Notes: generated by a model from the letters alone, not told the origin. A stretch of DNA of 64,000 nucleotides from Helicoverpa zea (GCF_022581195.2 NC_061473.1:9796001-9860000), one strand, 5' to 3'. Positions 44,531-56,742 are shown, counted from the stretch's first letter. Translations and numbers: made by a program.

Positions 44531-46559
44531 TCTTCTTTCTCCTGCCCTGTTCCCAAATATTACTTGGGGTCGGCGCAATATGTCATTTTCTTCCATTTTC
44601 CCCTGTCACTCGTCATACTGACACTCACTCCCTTCCTATTCATATCATCTTTCAGGCAATCCATCCATCTTTTCTTAGGTCTTCCTCTTCCTCTCCATCC
44701 ATCTACATTCACTTAGCACACACTTTGTTGCATGCGTATCATCCCTCCTCATTACATGTCCATACCACGACAATCTTCTACTTCTCATCTTTTCTGTAAC
44801 TGGCGCTACTTTCAGACTTCCTCTAATGTAATCATTCCTCACTTTATCCATTCTTGTAACACCACACATCCATCTCAGCATTCTCATTTCTGTTACATGC
44901 ACTCTCTTCTCGTCCCTCTTTTTCAATGCCCAACACTCCGATCCATACAGGACGACAGGTCTAATGACGGATTTGTAAATTTTGCCCTTCAGTTTGAGGG
45001 GCATTCGCGGGTCACAAATAGCGCTAGTTACCTGTCGCCACTTCATCCATCCAGTATTGATCCGATGCGTAACGTCCCTGTTCACCTCACCGTCACTTTG
45101 GACGAGTGAACCAAGGTACCGGAAGTCGGAGCAAACTGGTAGGGGCATGCCGGCTAGGGTTATGGTCATGGGTCCCGAAATACCGCCAAAATCACAATGA
45201 AGGTATTCGGTTTTACTCCTGCTCACCTTTAAACCCACTGTCTCCAGTCTCAGCCGCCATGCCTCCAATCTACTCTGGACCTCTGGCCCACTCTCCCCCA
45301 CCAGAACAATGTCATCAGCGAAAAGCATACACCAGGGTGCCTCCTCCCGTATATCTGCCGTAAGCGCGTCCATTACAAGCAGGAAGAGATACGGGCTGAG
45401 GGCCGACCCCTGATGTAAGCCAACACCTACACTGAAGCTGGCGGTAGTGCCCGCTGCGGACCGGACTTCTGTACGGCATCTGCCGTACATCGCTCGGATC
45501 AACTGCACATACTTCCCTGGTATACCTTTCTCCTCAAGGGCCCACCACAAAACCTCACGAGGCACCCGGTCATATGCCTTCTCGAGGTCAACGAACACCA
45601 TATGCAAGTTTTTGTGTGCACCCCAGTACTTTTCGCACAATTGGCGAATACAGAATATAGCGTCCGTTGTACTCCGACCAGGCATAAAACCGAATTGATT
45701 TCGTGCGATATCACTCTCTTCTCTCAGCCTCCTTTCAATAACTTTCTCCCACACTTTCATACTATGTGACATTAGCTTTATTCCTCTATAGTTGTTGCAA
45801 TTCAACACATCACCCTTGTTCTTAAAAATGGGCACCAGGAAACTATTGCACCACTCGTCTGGTATAGTTTCCTCTTGCAACAACTTATTGAAGAATAAAG
45901 CCAGCCATTTCCATCCATCCATCTTTAATAATTTCCACACTTCCACTGGTATTCCATCTGGCCCTATCGACCATTTTTCATTCCATTCACTGCTAATCTG
46001 ACCTCATCCTCACATACATTTCTTACAAGGCCCTCGTTCACCGCTTTATGATGGAGCACACCGATCCACTCATTTTCTTCATTCATCAGTCTTTCAAAAT
46101 ATTCCTTCCACCTACCTTTAATCTCCACATCATTCGAAAGGACCGTTCCGTCTCCATTCTTTACACACCTTATCTGGCATACATCTCTTGTCATTTTCTC
46201 CCTAGATTTAACCAATCGGTAAAAGTCATTTTGACCAGCTGGGCTATCTAGGGAGTCATACATCTTCTCGTGCGCTTTTGCCCTTGAAACAGCCACAATC
46301 TTCTTTGCTTTCTTCTTACATTCATCATATTCAGCCTTTTTTTGTGCTTTTTCACTATCATCATTGTCTTCCGTCCGCTGCCATTCCTTGAATTTCATCT
46401 TCTTTTCCTTTAATACACTCTGCACTTCTTCCACCCACCATCAAGTTTCCTTCTCTATCACTCCATTCCCTTTTGATTCTCCTAGAATGCTTCTTGCCGC
46501 TTTCCTTATACACGTCGCCATTCCACTCCAGCATTCATTCACATTTCTGAGGCATTCAT
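44531..46559 (-). mobile_element. RTE-type non-LTR retrotransposon, 5'-truncated, with 16-bp target duplication
   Basis: GTGGGAGGCCATTTCT is present at 44515-44530 and 46560-46575, a clear target duplication. The element reads on the minus strand, lacks the endonuclease half and ends in a short AGAAGAAGA-like tail. It contains a reverse transcriptase remnant. Confidence 0.9.
44675..46434 (-). pseudogene. Reverse transcriptase of RTE-clade retrotransposon, frameshifted
   Basis: The upstream part (46434 to about 45970) is Lys/Glu rich and leads into the RT domain. The frame then shifts near 45960, where a few bases are lost around NGMKNGR/GPDGIPVEVW. The downstream part to 44675 carries RT blocks: NYRGIKLMSHSMKVWEKVIE, RNQFGFMPGRSTTDAI, FVDLEKAYDRVPRE, GLHQGSALSPYLF and the catalytic FADDIVL, then SECWALKK and RRLSWYGHVMRRDD near the C-terminus. 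It is typical of the RTE clade. The apurinic endonuclease domain is absent. It is non-functional because of truncation and frameshift. Confidence 0.9.
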
Positions 46560-46961
46560 GTGGGAGGCCATTTCTGCTGTGTCAAAAAAAAAAGGCAGTC
46601 GGTATTATAGCATTACGTCTGATAGTGAAAATGTACATAGATTTTATAATTGTATTACGAAAAAGATTGTTTTCAGACATTTTGCGCGTAGCATATAGCC
46701 TGAGCGCATTTTTGAAAATGTCAACAAAGAACAATCAGCGTTTTGGTCTACCTCTCCTCCAGCATTAAGTGATATATCAATAGAAAGCTTGTGTTATGTA
46801 CAGTATTTTCTTGTATGGCGGCGATTGTCATTTGTTAGTATTTAGGGAGTTAGAACGTGTTAAGTGAAATAATAACTACCTATGTCTAAAATCTGTTGTA
46901 AGTAGCTTCTAAAGTACTGACAATTTGTTAGAGGTATTTTAGTACGAAATGTTCTATTTAA

Positions 46962-47175
46962 CCTTTTGAACGCCAATGTCGGCTATAGCCGACATGAGCA
47001 AGCGTGCCCTGTGCGCCAACGACGGCTATACTCGACAAAAAACAGGTCGCAGAAAAATACAAAATAAACCTATTAAATCATTACTTTTATGTATTTTTTA
47101 GTAGATATTTAATTAAGATTTTCGGGCTTGGCGTACAGGGCATAGGAATACCGATATGGCGTGGCGGTGAAAAGG
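46962..47175. mobile_element. piggyBac-like MITE
   Basis: TTAA flanks both sides (46958-46961 and 47176-47179). The ends are CCTTTTGAACGCC and, reversed, CCTTTTCACCGCC. Near the left end is a perfect 20-bp palindrome ATGTCGGCTATAGCCGACAT (46976-46995). A TTAA target is the piggyBac hallmark. Confidence 0.75.
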
Positions 47176-47598
47176 TTAAAAAGGCCTTTCAAGTGATATA
47201 TAATTCATTACTAGAGAAGAAATCTAAGAACTTGAAACTAACTATAGATAAAAAAAAACCTTTAACATGTTCTAACATCCTAAGTACTAAGAATTGATAT
47301 GTAGTATGTTAGTACAAAATGTAACGCTTGAAAAGACCTTTCAAATGATGTATGGCTTATTACTAGAGGGGGAGTAGACCAACATCCAAACATTTACCCA
47401 TTGTCCTTTAGCCGACCTGTATCATAGCAATACGGATATTTTTTTTTAACTTTTCGTATTGCTGCCATGATTACCAAAAACCTGTTTTCAGACACTTTAA
47501 ATATAGCATATACTCCCATGTGTGTGTTTCCTTTTGTGCGATTTATTTCAGTCCTTCAACTTCAATGTCACGGTTTCAGGTAAATTCTTTGTTAATTA

Positions 47599-47793
47599 TC
47601 TATACTAATATTACAAAGCTGAAGAGTTTGTTTGCTTGAACGCGTTAATCTCAGGAACTAGGTACTGGTCCGATTTGAAAAATTCTTTCAGTGTTACATA
47701 GCCCATTTATCGAGGAAGGCTATAGGCTACTTTTTATCCCGGTACGGGCAGTAGTTCCCACGGTATGCGGGTGAAACCGCTGGCAGAAGCTAG
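47599..47793 (+). mobile_element. Lep1-like non-autonomous Helitron
   Basis: Starts TCTATACTAATATTACAAAG, runs through AATCTCAGGAACTAGG and CCATTTATCGAGGAAGGCTA, and ends GCAGAAGCTAG (CTAG terminus). This is the lepidopteran Lep1/Helentron pattern, with no inverted repeats or target duplication. Confidence 0.75.
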
Positions 47794-48102
47794 TCAGATA
47801 TATAATAAATTCAGGGTCACAACGTATTCATTGGTTTGTAACAGAGAATTCAAGATGCCTCAGTACGATTTTTAAATGATATCTGAGTATCGAAAAGTTG
47901 TCTGATAGAGAAGGTGCTACACTTAATTTGTCTGATAAAATTTTTTGGCACATGTGGACAACTTATTTTATCATGTCCAACAATTTTCAGACACATTGCT
48001 ATGATACCGATCGGTAAAATTTGTTAACATTTTCAAAACGGCCTCAAAATTTAATGCGTTCACATTTCCTTCTGAAAATTGTTTTGTTCGCATCAAATAA
48101 TA

Positions 48103-49483
48103 AAAGGAGATCATTCAAGTCTCGAACATTTTGTACCCAAAAATGAAAGTGCCGGCCAGAGAAAAAAAATTTTAGATTCTCGTAGAGAATAATGCCCTGA
48201 AGATTTTTTACTATTACAAGAAAAGCCTACAATTAACCCCCAGGCTGCTACTGGACTTTGAAAGTACAAAAAAATCCCACAATGTTTGAACATCATTGAT
48301 GTTCACAGGCCTCCTCGAGTAGGCAGGCGCTGCTTTCAAGCAACTCCTGCCCAACCTGAGAGGCCCAAAACCTTTCTTTTTATTTTTCTTTAATGGGAAA
48401 TCATCAAATGAACCCTCCCGCTATAGGTTAGCAGCGTGAATGTCAGACTCTTACTGACTAAAACCCATCATGTTCCTTCTTAAGCCCTTTATGTACCAGG
48501 GCCATGGTATGTAAATCTTTCGAAACATTAACATTCACTTCGGTTCGATTACTGGAATTACTTCGATTTCGGTTTTTTATTCACGGTACGCACACTTTAA
48601 ACTCAAATAGCAGTCTAAGGGTTAAACGAAGACGTTCCTTATAAAAGTAAAAAATCTTCAGGATATTATTCTCGTTGAGAATCTGCGATATTTTTATTCT
48701 GGCGTCAGCAAAACCCCAGCAGGGCCCTCCAGGGCCAAGGCCTGCCGGGGCTGCGGGATTGTTCGAAAGAGTTACCGTGGCTCTGGTATATAAAGGGCTT
48801 AAGAAGGAACATGATGGGTTTTAGTCAGTAAGAGTCTAACAGTCCCTCACGCTGCTAACTTACAGCGGCAGGGGTCATTTGATGATTTCCCATCAAAGAA
48901 AAAAAAAAAGAAAGCGTTTGGGCCCCTCAGGTTGGGCAGGAATTGCTTGAAGGCAGCGCCTGCCTCCTCCAGTTTGGGGCCTTAATGTGATTGTTCAGAC
49001 ATTGTGGGATTTTTTTGTATTTTCAAAGTCCAATAGCAGCCTGGGGGTTAATTGTAGACGATTCTTGTAATAGTAAAAAATCTTCAAGGCATTATTCTCT
49101 ACGTGAATCTTCGCCCCACCGACATGCAAAACAGTCGCCAGAGCTGAATCTCCTATATGTCGTACTCTTAAGACGCTCAACGCCCTTCTGACTGCCAACC
49201 CTGAATTTGATGTGTTTGTGGATGAGTGGAGTAAAGTGAAGCGTGTGTGTTTGGGGTTCTGTGAGAGAAAGTATGCAAGAGCGTCCACTGTTCCTTGTTA
49301 GTTAGATATCATTGAAATGCTGTCGACTATAATATGTTTTTACTTTTGTTTTGTTTTGATTTAATGTTTCCATGTTAATTATTGTAATTGGTGTTGCACC
49401 GTTTTAATTAACTATAAATAAATACATTTTTTTTACTCTGGCCGGCACTTTCAGTTTTGGGTACGAAATGAATGATCTCCTTT
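48103..49483. mobile_element. 1.4-kb foldback element, compound, 7-bp flanking repeat
   Basis: The two halves are reverse complements: AAAGGAGATCATTC at 48103 against GAATGATCTCCTTT ending at 49483, and CGCTGCTTTCAAGC-type blocks further in. AATAATA flanks both sides (48096-48102, 49484-49490). Each arm contains a copy of the repeat family seen alone at 20408 and 63815. The right arm has about 335 extra bases (about 49100-49436). Confidence 0.75.
49100..49436 (+). other. Extra segment in the right foldback arm, gene-end-like
   Basis: It has no counterpart in the left arm. A plus-strand frame reads ARAESPICRTLKTLNALLTA then NPEFDVFVDEWSKVKRVCLG, stopping at 49302 after RASTVPC. AT-rich sequence and AATAAA at about 49420 follow. 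It looks like the 3' end of a transcript or of a lost transposase gene. The product is not recognised. Confidence 0.35.
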
Positions 49484-50072
49484 AATAATATAAAAGATTT
49501 TCAGACGTATTGCTATGAGACATTTTTTTTGTCTCATTTTTAATTTTTCAAAGTGATTTTACGGGTTTGCGCGACACCACTAACTACGTCTGAAAAATGT
49601 TTCCGGTATATCAGAACTATCATTCAACTACAGTCTGCAAATTAGACATATTGCTATGATGCAGTTCGGTAAAATTCTTTGACAATTTTGAAAATTCGGT
49701 CAGATCTAACGCTACGCGGAAAATGTCTGATATTGGTATTTTCGAGTTCAGGATAATCGTATCTATCGATTTGATGCGGTTTTGGTCGTATTGCTATGAG
49801 ACAAAAATTTTGGTCGTGGGCTCTCGTACTAATAGTAAAAATTGTTAAATGTCTTGGTGACTTTCCTTTGATTAAGATATATTTAATTAAAACCAACATT
49901 ACCTACAACCTACGAGAATCAATCCAGAAAGAACGTAAAAGACATTATTTTTTTCAAATTATTTTAATACATTAAAACATCACAGAATAACAACTATATA
50001 CATACTTAAATTACTAAACTACGCAAGTATATAAAACTATGTATAACTATACACATATGTATAACAACTCAA

Positions 50073-50527
50073 TTTATTTATATTTTACATTAAAAAGCCA
50101 TCTATATAAATAACTTGTCGGAATAACAAATAGGAACCAATTTATTGGTAGGTAAGTATATGAAAGAAACATTAAATTACATAGAATTTTCTCGGCTCTA
50201 GAAAATTCCTAAAAATCATTATAATAGTGTACTCAAAACAAAATAAAACCAGCAAACTTAACAGATAACATTAACAATGTATAAATGCTACGTTTTAGCA
50301 TTTGTCCATTCACTTATAAAAACCTACTTACAATATTTGTACGAAGGACACTTATTTTTGGAGCTGACTGTACTTTTAATATTATATTGGCTACTAGCTT
50401 CCGCCCGCGGCTTCGACCGCGTCGAGTTCGTTTATATCGCGTTTCCGAGAGAACTCTTCAAAAGCCCGGGATAAAAACTATCCTATGTTCTTTCTCAAGG
50501 TCAACTCTATCTCTACCAAATTTTATT
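50073..50527 (-). promoter_or_regulatory. Candidate poly(A) signals of the SAM carrier gene
   Basis: Minus-strand AATAAA occurs at 50522-50527, 50141-50146 and 50073-50078, 210-660 bp past the stop. The first lies inside a Helitron-like repeat. Which of these is used cannot be read from sequence. Confidence 0.35.
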
Positions 50528-50606
50528 TAAATCAGTTCACAGTTAGACGTGAAAGCGTAACAGACCGACAGACAGAGTTACTTTCGCATTTATAATATTA
50601 GTACTT
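50393..50606 (-). mobile_element. Helitron-like fragment
   Basis: Reversed, it starts CTAATATTATAAATGCGAAA and ends GGCGGAAGCTAGTAGCC, the pattern of abundant lepidopteran Helitron-like repeats. It lies downstream of the SAM carrier stop, probably in its 3' UTR. Confidence 0.55.
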
Positions 50607-50736
50607 AGGGATTTAGATATAGTACTTCTTTGGAAGCGCATAACAGTGTCAAATATACCTGTCAATCTTTTTAAAACAACTCTTTGGGTGAAGCACAGCT
50701 TCAATAGTTAAAAAACATTTACACCTCAAACCAATG

Positions 50737-51015
50737 CTAACTACCATCAAGATATTTTTCCAAATACTTTTTCGAGTCATCGTACACGCCGAAAAACACA
50801 AAACCTCCGATCATAATGGCTGTCATTCTAGGCATTACACCAGCAAAAAGTCCTTTGAAACCTGATTCGAAGTAAATATCTATTAAAACGGGTAATATGC
50901 GCATTTTCCTGGTAACACTATACCCGTCGCCTAACATTATCCTTGTTTTTGCGAGATCTAGTGGCGTGGTCACACCGGCCGCGAAGCCGCCCGCGATTGA
51001 ACCGCAGAGTGCACT
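50737..51015 (-). CDS. SLC25A26: Mitochondrial S-adenosylmethionine carrier, last coding exon (partial gene)
   Basis: SAM carriers are six-helix inner-membrane proteins that import S-adenosylmethionine into mitochondria in exchange for S-adenosylhomocysteine. The minus-strand acceptor (TACCGTTTCAG, ending at 51016) opens 92 codons plus a stop: SALCGSIAGGFAAGVTTPLD, then the carrier signature PLDLAKTR (Px[DE]xx[KR], third repeat), GFKGLFAGVMPRM and GGFVFFGVYDDSKKY. The pairing of VTTPLD-AKTRI with LFAGVxPRM is typical of SLC25A26. This is the third carrier repeat only; the earlier exons lie to the right of the window. The gene converges on rhophilin. Its upstream intron is filled by a giant minisatellite whose edge is about 45 bp from this exon. 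Confidence 0.9.
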   Translation of the reverse strand, partial: SALCGSIAGGFAAGVTTPLDLAKTRIMLGDGYSVTRKMRILPVLIDIYFESGFKGLFAGVMPRMTAIMIGGFVFFGVYDDSKKYLEKYLDGS

Positions 51016-52200
51016 CTGAAACGGTAATGTATTGGTAAGAAATCACGGGAACAGGTGTGTTCATAAGGGGAGTACATAAGGGATAACAAAGAGGGAATAC
51101 ATAAAATGAGTACATAAGGGATCAAACAGGGAGAGTACATAGGGAGAGTACTTAAGGGGAGTACATAAGGAGAGTACATAGGGAGAGTACATAGGGAGAG
51201 TACATAAGGGGAGTACATAAGGGGAGTACATAGGGAAAGTACATAGGGAGAGTACATAAGTGAGAGTACATAAGGGGAGTACATAAGGAGTACATAGGGA
51301 GAGTACATAGGGAGAGTACATAGGGAGAGTACATAAGGGGAGTACATAAGGGGAGTACATAAGGAGTACATAGGGAGAGTACATAGGGAGAGTACATAGG
51401 GAGAGTACATAGGGAGAGTACATAGGGAGAGTATATAAGTGAGAGTACATAAGGGGAGTACATAGGGAGAGTACATAGGGAGAGTACATAAGGGGAGTAC
51501 TTAAGGGGAGTACATAAGGGGAGTACATAAGGAGAGTACATAGGGAGAGTACATAGGGAGAGTACATAGGGAGAGTATATAAGTGAGAGTACATAGGGAG
51601 AGTACATAGGGAGAGTACATAGGGAGAGTATATAAGTGAGAGTACATAAGGGGAGTACATAAGGAGAGTACATAGGGAGAGTACATAGGGAGAGTACATA
51701 GGGAGAGTACATAAGGGGAGTACTTAAGGGGAGTACATAAGGGGAGTACATAAGGAGAGTACATAGGGAGAGTACATAGGGAGAGTATATAGGGAGAGTA
51801 CATAGGGAGAGTACATAAGGAGAGTACATAGGGAGAGTACATAGGGAGAGTACATAGGGAGAGTACATAGGGAGAGTATACATATAAGTGAGAGTACATA
51901 AGGGGAGTACATAAGGAGAGTACATAGGGAGAGTACATAGGGAGAGTACATAGGGAGAGTACATAAGGGGAGTACATAAGGAGAGTACACAAGGAGAGTA
52001 CATAGGGAGAGTACATAGGGAGAGTATATAAGTGAGAGTACATAAGGGGAGTACATAAGGAGAGTACATAGGGAGAGTACATAGGGAGAGTACATAGGGA
52101 GAGTACATAAGGAGAGTACATAGGGAGAGTACATAGGGAGAGTACATAGGGAGAGTACATAGGGAGAGTACATAAGGGGAGTACATAAGGAGAGTACACA

Positions 52201-55200
52201 AGGAGAGTACATAAGGGGTTACATAAGGAGATTACATAAGGAGAATACATAAGGGGAGTACACAAGGAGAGTACATAAGGAGAGTACATAAGGGGAGTAC
52301 ATAGGGAGAGTACATAGGGAGAGTACATAAGGGGAGTACATAGGGAGAGTACATAGGGAGAGTACATAAGGGGAGTACTTAAGGGGAGTACATAAGGGGA
52401 GTACATAAGGAAAGTACATAGGGAGAGTACATAGGGAGAGTACATAGGGAGAGTATATAAGTGAGAGTACATAAGGGGAGTACATAAGGAGAGTACATAG
52501 GGAGAGTACATAGGGAGAGTACATAGGGAGAGTACATAGGGAGAGTACATAGGGAGAGTACATAGGGAGAGTACATAGGGAGAGTACATAAGGGGAGTAC
52601 ATAAGGAGAGTACACAAGGAGAGTACATAGGGAGAGTATATAAGTGAGAGTACATAAGGGGAGTACATAAGGAGAGTACATAGGGAGAGTACATAGGGAG
52701 AGTACATAGGGAGAGTACATAGGGAGAGTATATAAGTGAGAGTACATAAGGGGAGTACATAAGGAGAGTACATAGGGAGAGTACATAGGGAGAGTACATA
52801 GGGAGAGTACATAGGGAGAGTATATAAGTGAGAGTACATAGGGAGAGTATATAAGTGAGAGTACATAGGGAGAGTACATAGGGAGAGTATATAAGTGAGA
52901 GTACATAAGGGGAGTACATAAGGGGAGTACATAGGGAGAGTACATAGGGAGAGTACATAGGGAGAGTACATAGGGAGAGTACATAAGGGGAGTACATAAG
53001 GAGAGTACATAGGGAGAGTACATAGGGAGAGTACATAGGGAGAGTATATAAGTGAGAGTACATAAGGGGAGTACATAAGGAGAGTACATAGGGAGAGTAC
53101 ATAGGGAGAGTACATAGGGAGAGTAAATAAGTAAGAGTACATAAGGGGAGTACATAAGGAGAGTACATAGGGAGAGTACATAGGGAGAGTACATAGGGAG
53201 AGTACATAGGGAGAGTATACATATAAGTGAGAGTACATAAGGGGAGTACATAAGGAGAGCACATAGGGAGAGTTCATAGGGAGAGTACATAGGGAGAGTA
53301 CATAGGGAGAGTACATAAGGGGAGTACATAAGGAGAGTACACAAGGAGAGTACATAGGGAGAGTATATAAGTGAGAGTACATAAGGGGAGTACATAAGGA
53401 GAGTACATAGGGAGAGTACATAGGGAGAGTACATAGGGAGAGTACATAAGGAGAGTACATAGGGAGAGTACATAGGGAGAGTACATAGGGAGAGTACATA
53501 GGGAGAGTACATAAGGGGAGTACATAAGGAGAGTACACAAGGAGAGTACATAGGGAGAGTATATAAGTGAGAGTACATAAGGGGAGTACATAAGGAGAGT
53601 ACATAGGGAGAGTACATAGGGAGAGTACATAGGGAGAGTACATAGGGAGAGTATATAAGTGAGAGTACATAAGGGGAGTACATAAGGAGAGTACATAGGG
53701 AGAGTACATAGGGAGAGTACATAGGGAGAGTATATAAGTGAGAGTACATAGGGAGAGTACATAAGGAGAGTACATAGGGAGAGTACATAGGGAGAGTACA
53801 TAGGGAGAGTACATAAGGAGAGTACATAGGGAGAGTACATAGGGAGAGTACATAGGGAGAGTACATAGGGAGAGTACATAAGGGGAGTACATAAGGAGAG
53901 TACACAAGGAGAGTACATAGGGAGAGTATATAAGTGAGAGTACATAAGGGGAGTACATAAGGAGAGTACATAGGGAGAGTACATAGGGAGAGTACATAGG
54001 GAGAGTACATAGGGAGAGTATATAAGTGAGAGTACATAAGGGGAGTACATAAGGAGAGTACATAGGGAGAGTACATAGGGAGAGTACATAGGGAGAGTAT
54101 ATAAGTGAGAGTACATAGGGAGAGTACATAAGGAGAGTACATAGGGAGAGTACATAGGGAGAGTACATAGGGAGAGTACATAAGGAGAGTACATAGGGAG
54201 AGTACATAGGGAGAGTACATAGGGAGAGTACATAGGGAGAGTACATAAGGGGAGTACATAAGGAGAGTACACAAGGAGAGTACATAGGGAGAGTATATAA
54301 GTGAGAGTACATAAGGGGAGTACATAAGGAGAGTACATAGGGAGAGTACATAGGGAGAGTACATAGGGAGAGTACATAGGGAGAGTACATAGGGAGAGTA
54401 CATAAGGGGAGTACATAAGGAGAGTACACAAGGAGAGTACATAAGGGGTTACATAAGGAGATTACATAAGGAGAATACATAAGGGGAGTACACAAGGAGA
54501 GTACATAAGGAGAGTACATAAGGGGAGTACATAGGGAGAGTACATAGGGAGAGTACATAAGGGGAGTACATAGGGAGAGTACATAGGGAGAGTACATAAG
54601 GGGAGTACTTAAGGGGAGTACATAAGGGGAGTACATAAGGAAAGTACATAGGGAGAGTACATAGGGAGAGTACATAGGGAGAGTATATAAGTGAGAGTAC
54701 ATAAGGGGAGTACCTACATAAGGAGAGTACATAGGGAGAGTACATAGGGAGAGTACATAGGGAGAGTACATAGGGAGAGTACATAGGGAGAGTACATAGG
54801 GAGAGTACATAGGGAGAGTACATAAGGGGAGTACATAAGGAGAGTACACAAGGAGAGTACATAGGGAGAGTATATAAGTGAGAGTACATAAGGGGAGTAC
54901 ATAAGGAGAGTACATAGGGAGAGTACATAGGGAGAGTACATAGGGAGAGTACATAGGGAGAGTATATAAGTGAGAGTACATAAGGGGAGTACATAAGGAG
55001 AGTACATAGGGAGAGTACATAGGGAGAGTACATAGGGAGAGTACATAGGGAGAGTATATAAGTGAGAGTACATAGGGAGAGTATATAAGTGAGAGTACAT
55101 AGGGAGAGTACATAGGGAGAGTATATAAGTGAGAGTACATAAGGGGAGTACATAAGGGGAGTACATAGGGAGAGTACATAGGGAGAGTACATAGGGAGAG

Positions 55201-56660
55201 TACATAGGGAGAGTACATAAGGGGAGTACATAAGGAGAGTACATAGGGAGAGTACATAGGGAGAGTACATAGGGAGAGTATATAAGTGAGAGTACATAAG
55301 GGGAGTACATAAGGAGAGTACATAGGGAGAGTACATAGGGAGAGTACATAGGGAGAGTATATAAGTAAGAGTACATAAGGGGAGTACATAAGGAGAGTAC
55401 ATAGGGAGAGTACATAGGGAGAGTACATAGGGAGAGTACATAGGGAGAGTATACATATAAGTGAGAGTACATAAGGGGAGTACATAAGGAGAGCACATAG
55501 GGAGAGTTCATAGGGAGAGTACATAGGGAGAGTACATAGGGAGAGTACATAAGGGGAGTACATAAGGAGAGTACACAAGGAGAGTACATAGGGAGAGTAT
55601 ATAAGTGAGAGTACATAAGGGGAGTACATAAGGAGAGTACATAGGGAGAGTACATAGGGAGAGTACATAGGGAGAGTACATAAGGAGAGTACATAGGGAG
55701 AGTACATAGGGAGAGTACATAGGGAGAGTACATAGGGAGAGTACATAAGGGGAGTACATAAGGAGAGTACACAAGGAGAGTACATAGGGAGAGTATATAA
55801 GTGAGAGTACATAAGGGGAGTACATAAGGAGAGTACATAGGGAGAGTACATAGGGAGAGTACATAGGGAGAGTACATAGGGAGAGTATATAAGTGAGAGT
55901 ACATAAGGGGAGTACATAAGGAGAGTACATAGGGAGAGTACATAGGGAGAGTACATAGGGAGAGTACATAGGGAGAGTATATAAGTGAGAGTACATAGGG
56001 AGAGTACATAAGGAGAGTACATAGGGAGAGTACATAGGGAAAGTACATAGGGAGAGTACATAAGGAGAGTACATAGGGAGAGTACATAGGGAGAGTACAT
56101 AGGGAGAGTACATAGGGAGAGTACATAAGGGGAGTACATAAGGAGAGTACACAAGGAGAGTACATAGGGAGAGTATATAAGTGAGAGTACATAAGGGGAG
56201 TACATAAGGAGAGTACATAGGGAGAGTACATAGGGAGAGTACATAGGGAGAGTACATAGGGAGAGTACATAGGGAGAGTACATAGGGAGAGTACATAGGG
56301 AGAGTATATAAGTGAGAGTACATAAGGGGAGTCCATAAGGAGAGTACATAGGGAGAGTACATAGGGAGAGTACATAGGGAGAGTACATAGGGAGAGTATA
56401 TAAGTGAGAGTACATAGGGAGAGTACATAAGGAGAGTACATAGGGAGAGTACATAGGGAGAGTACATAGGGAGAGTACATAGGGAGAGTACATAGGGAGA
56501 GTATATAAGTGAGAGTACATAGGGAGAGTATATAAGTGAGAGTACATAGGGAGAGTACATAGGGAGAGTATATAAGTGAGAGTACATAAGGGGAGTACAT
56601 AAGGGGAGTACATAGGGAGAGTACATAGGGAGAGTACATAGGGAGAGTACATAAGGGGAG
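52201..56660. repeat. Two tandem copies of a 2.23-kb block within the minisatellite
   Basis: Rare variants recur at a constant offset. The GGTTACAT marker is at 52214 and 54444. A single AAAGTACATA unit is at 52411 and 54641 (2230 bp). GAGCACATA followed by AGTTCATAGG is at 53271 and 55505 (2234 bp), and the 4-bp difference is explained by an extra CTAC near 54713. This supports duplication of a block of about 170 units. Confidence 0.8.
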
Positions 56661-56742
56661 TACTTAAGGGGAGTACATAAGGGGAGTACATAAGGAGAGT
56701 ACATAGGGAGAGTACATAGGGAGAGTACATAGGGAGAGTATA

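Larger units (their letters stand above)
44395..49826. mobile_element. Probable 5.4-kb TA-flanked DNA element hosting nested insertions
   Basis: The left end CGAGAGCCCACGACCAAAA, then TGTCTCGTAGCAATAC, is mirrored by the reversed right end over about 90 bp with roughly three quarters identity. TA lies at 44393-44394 and 49827-49828. Internal repeats of ATTGCTATGA and CGGTAAAATTC-type sequence (46620, 47410, 47990, 49505, 49660) look like subterminal repeats. The parts outside the nested elements show no transposase. Confidence 0.55.
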
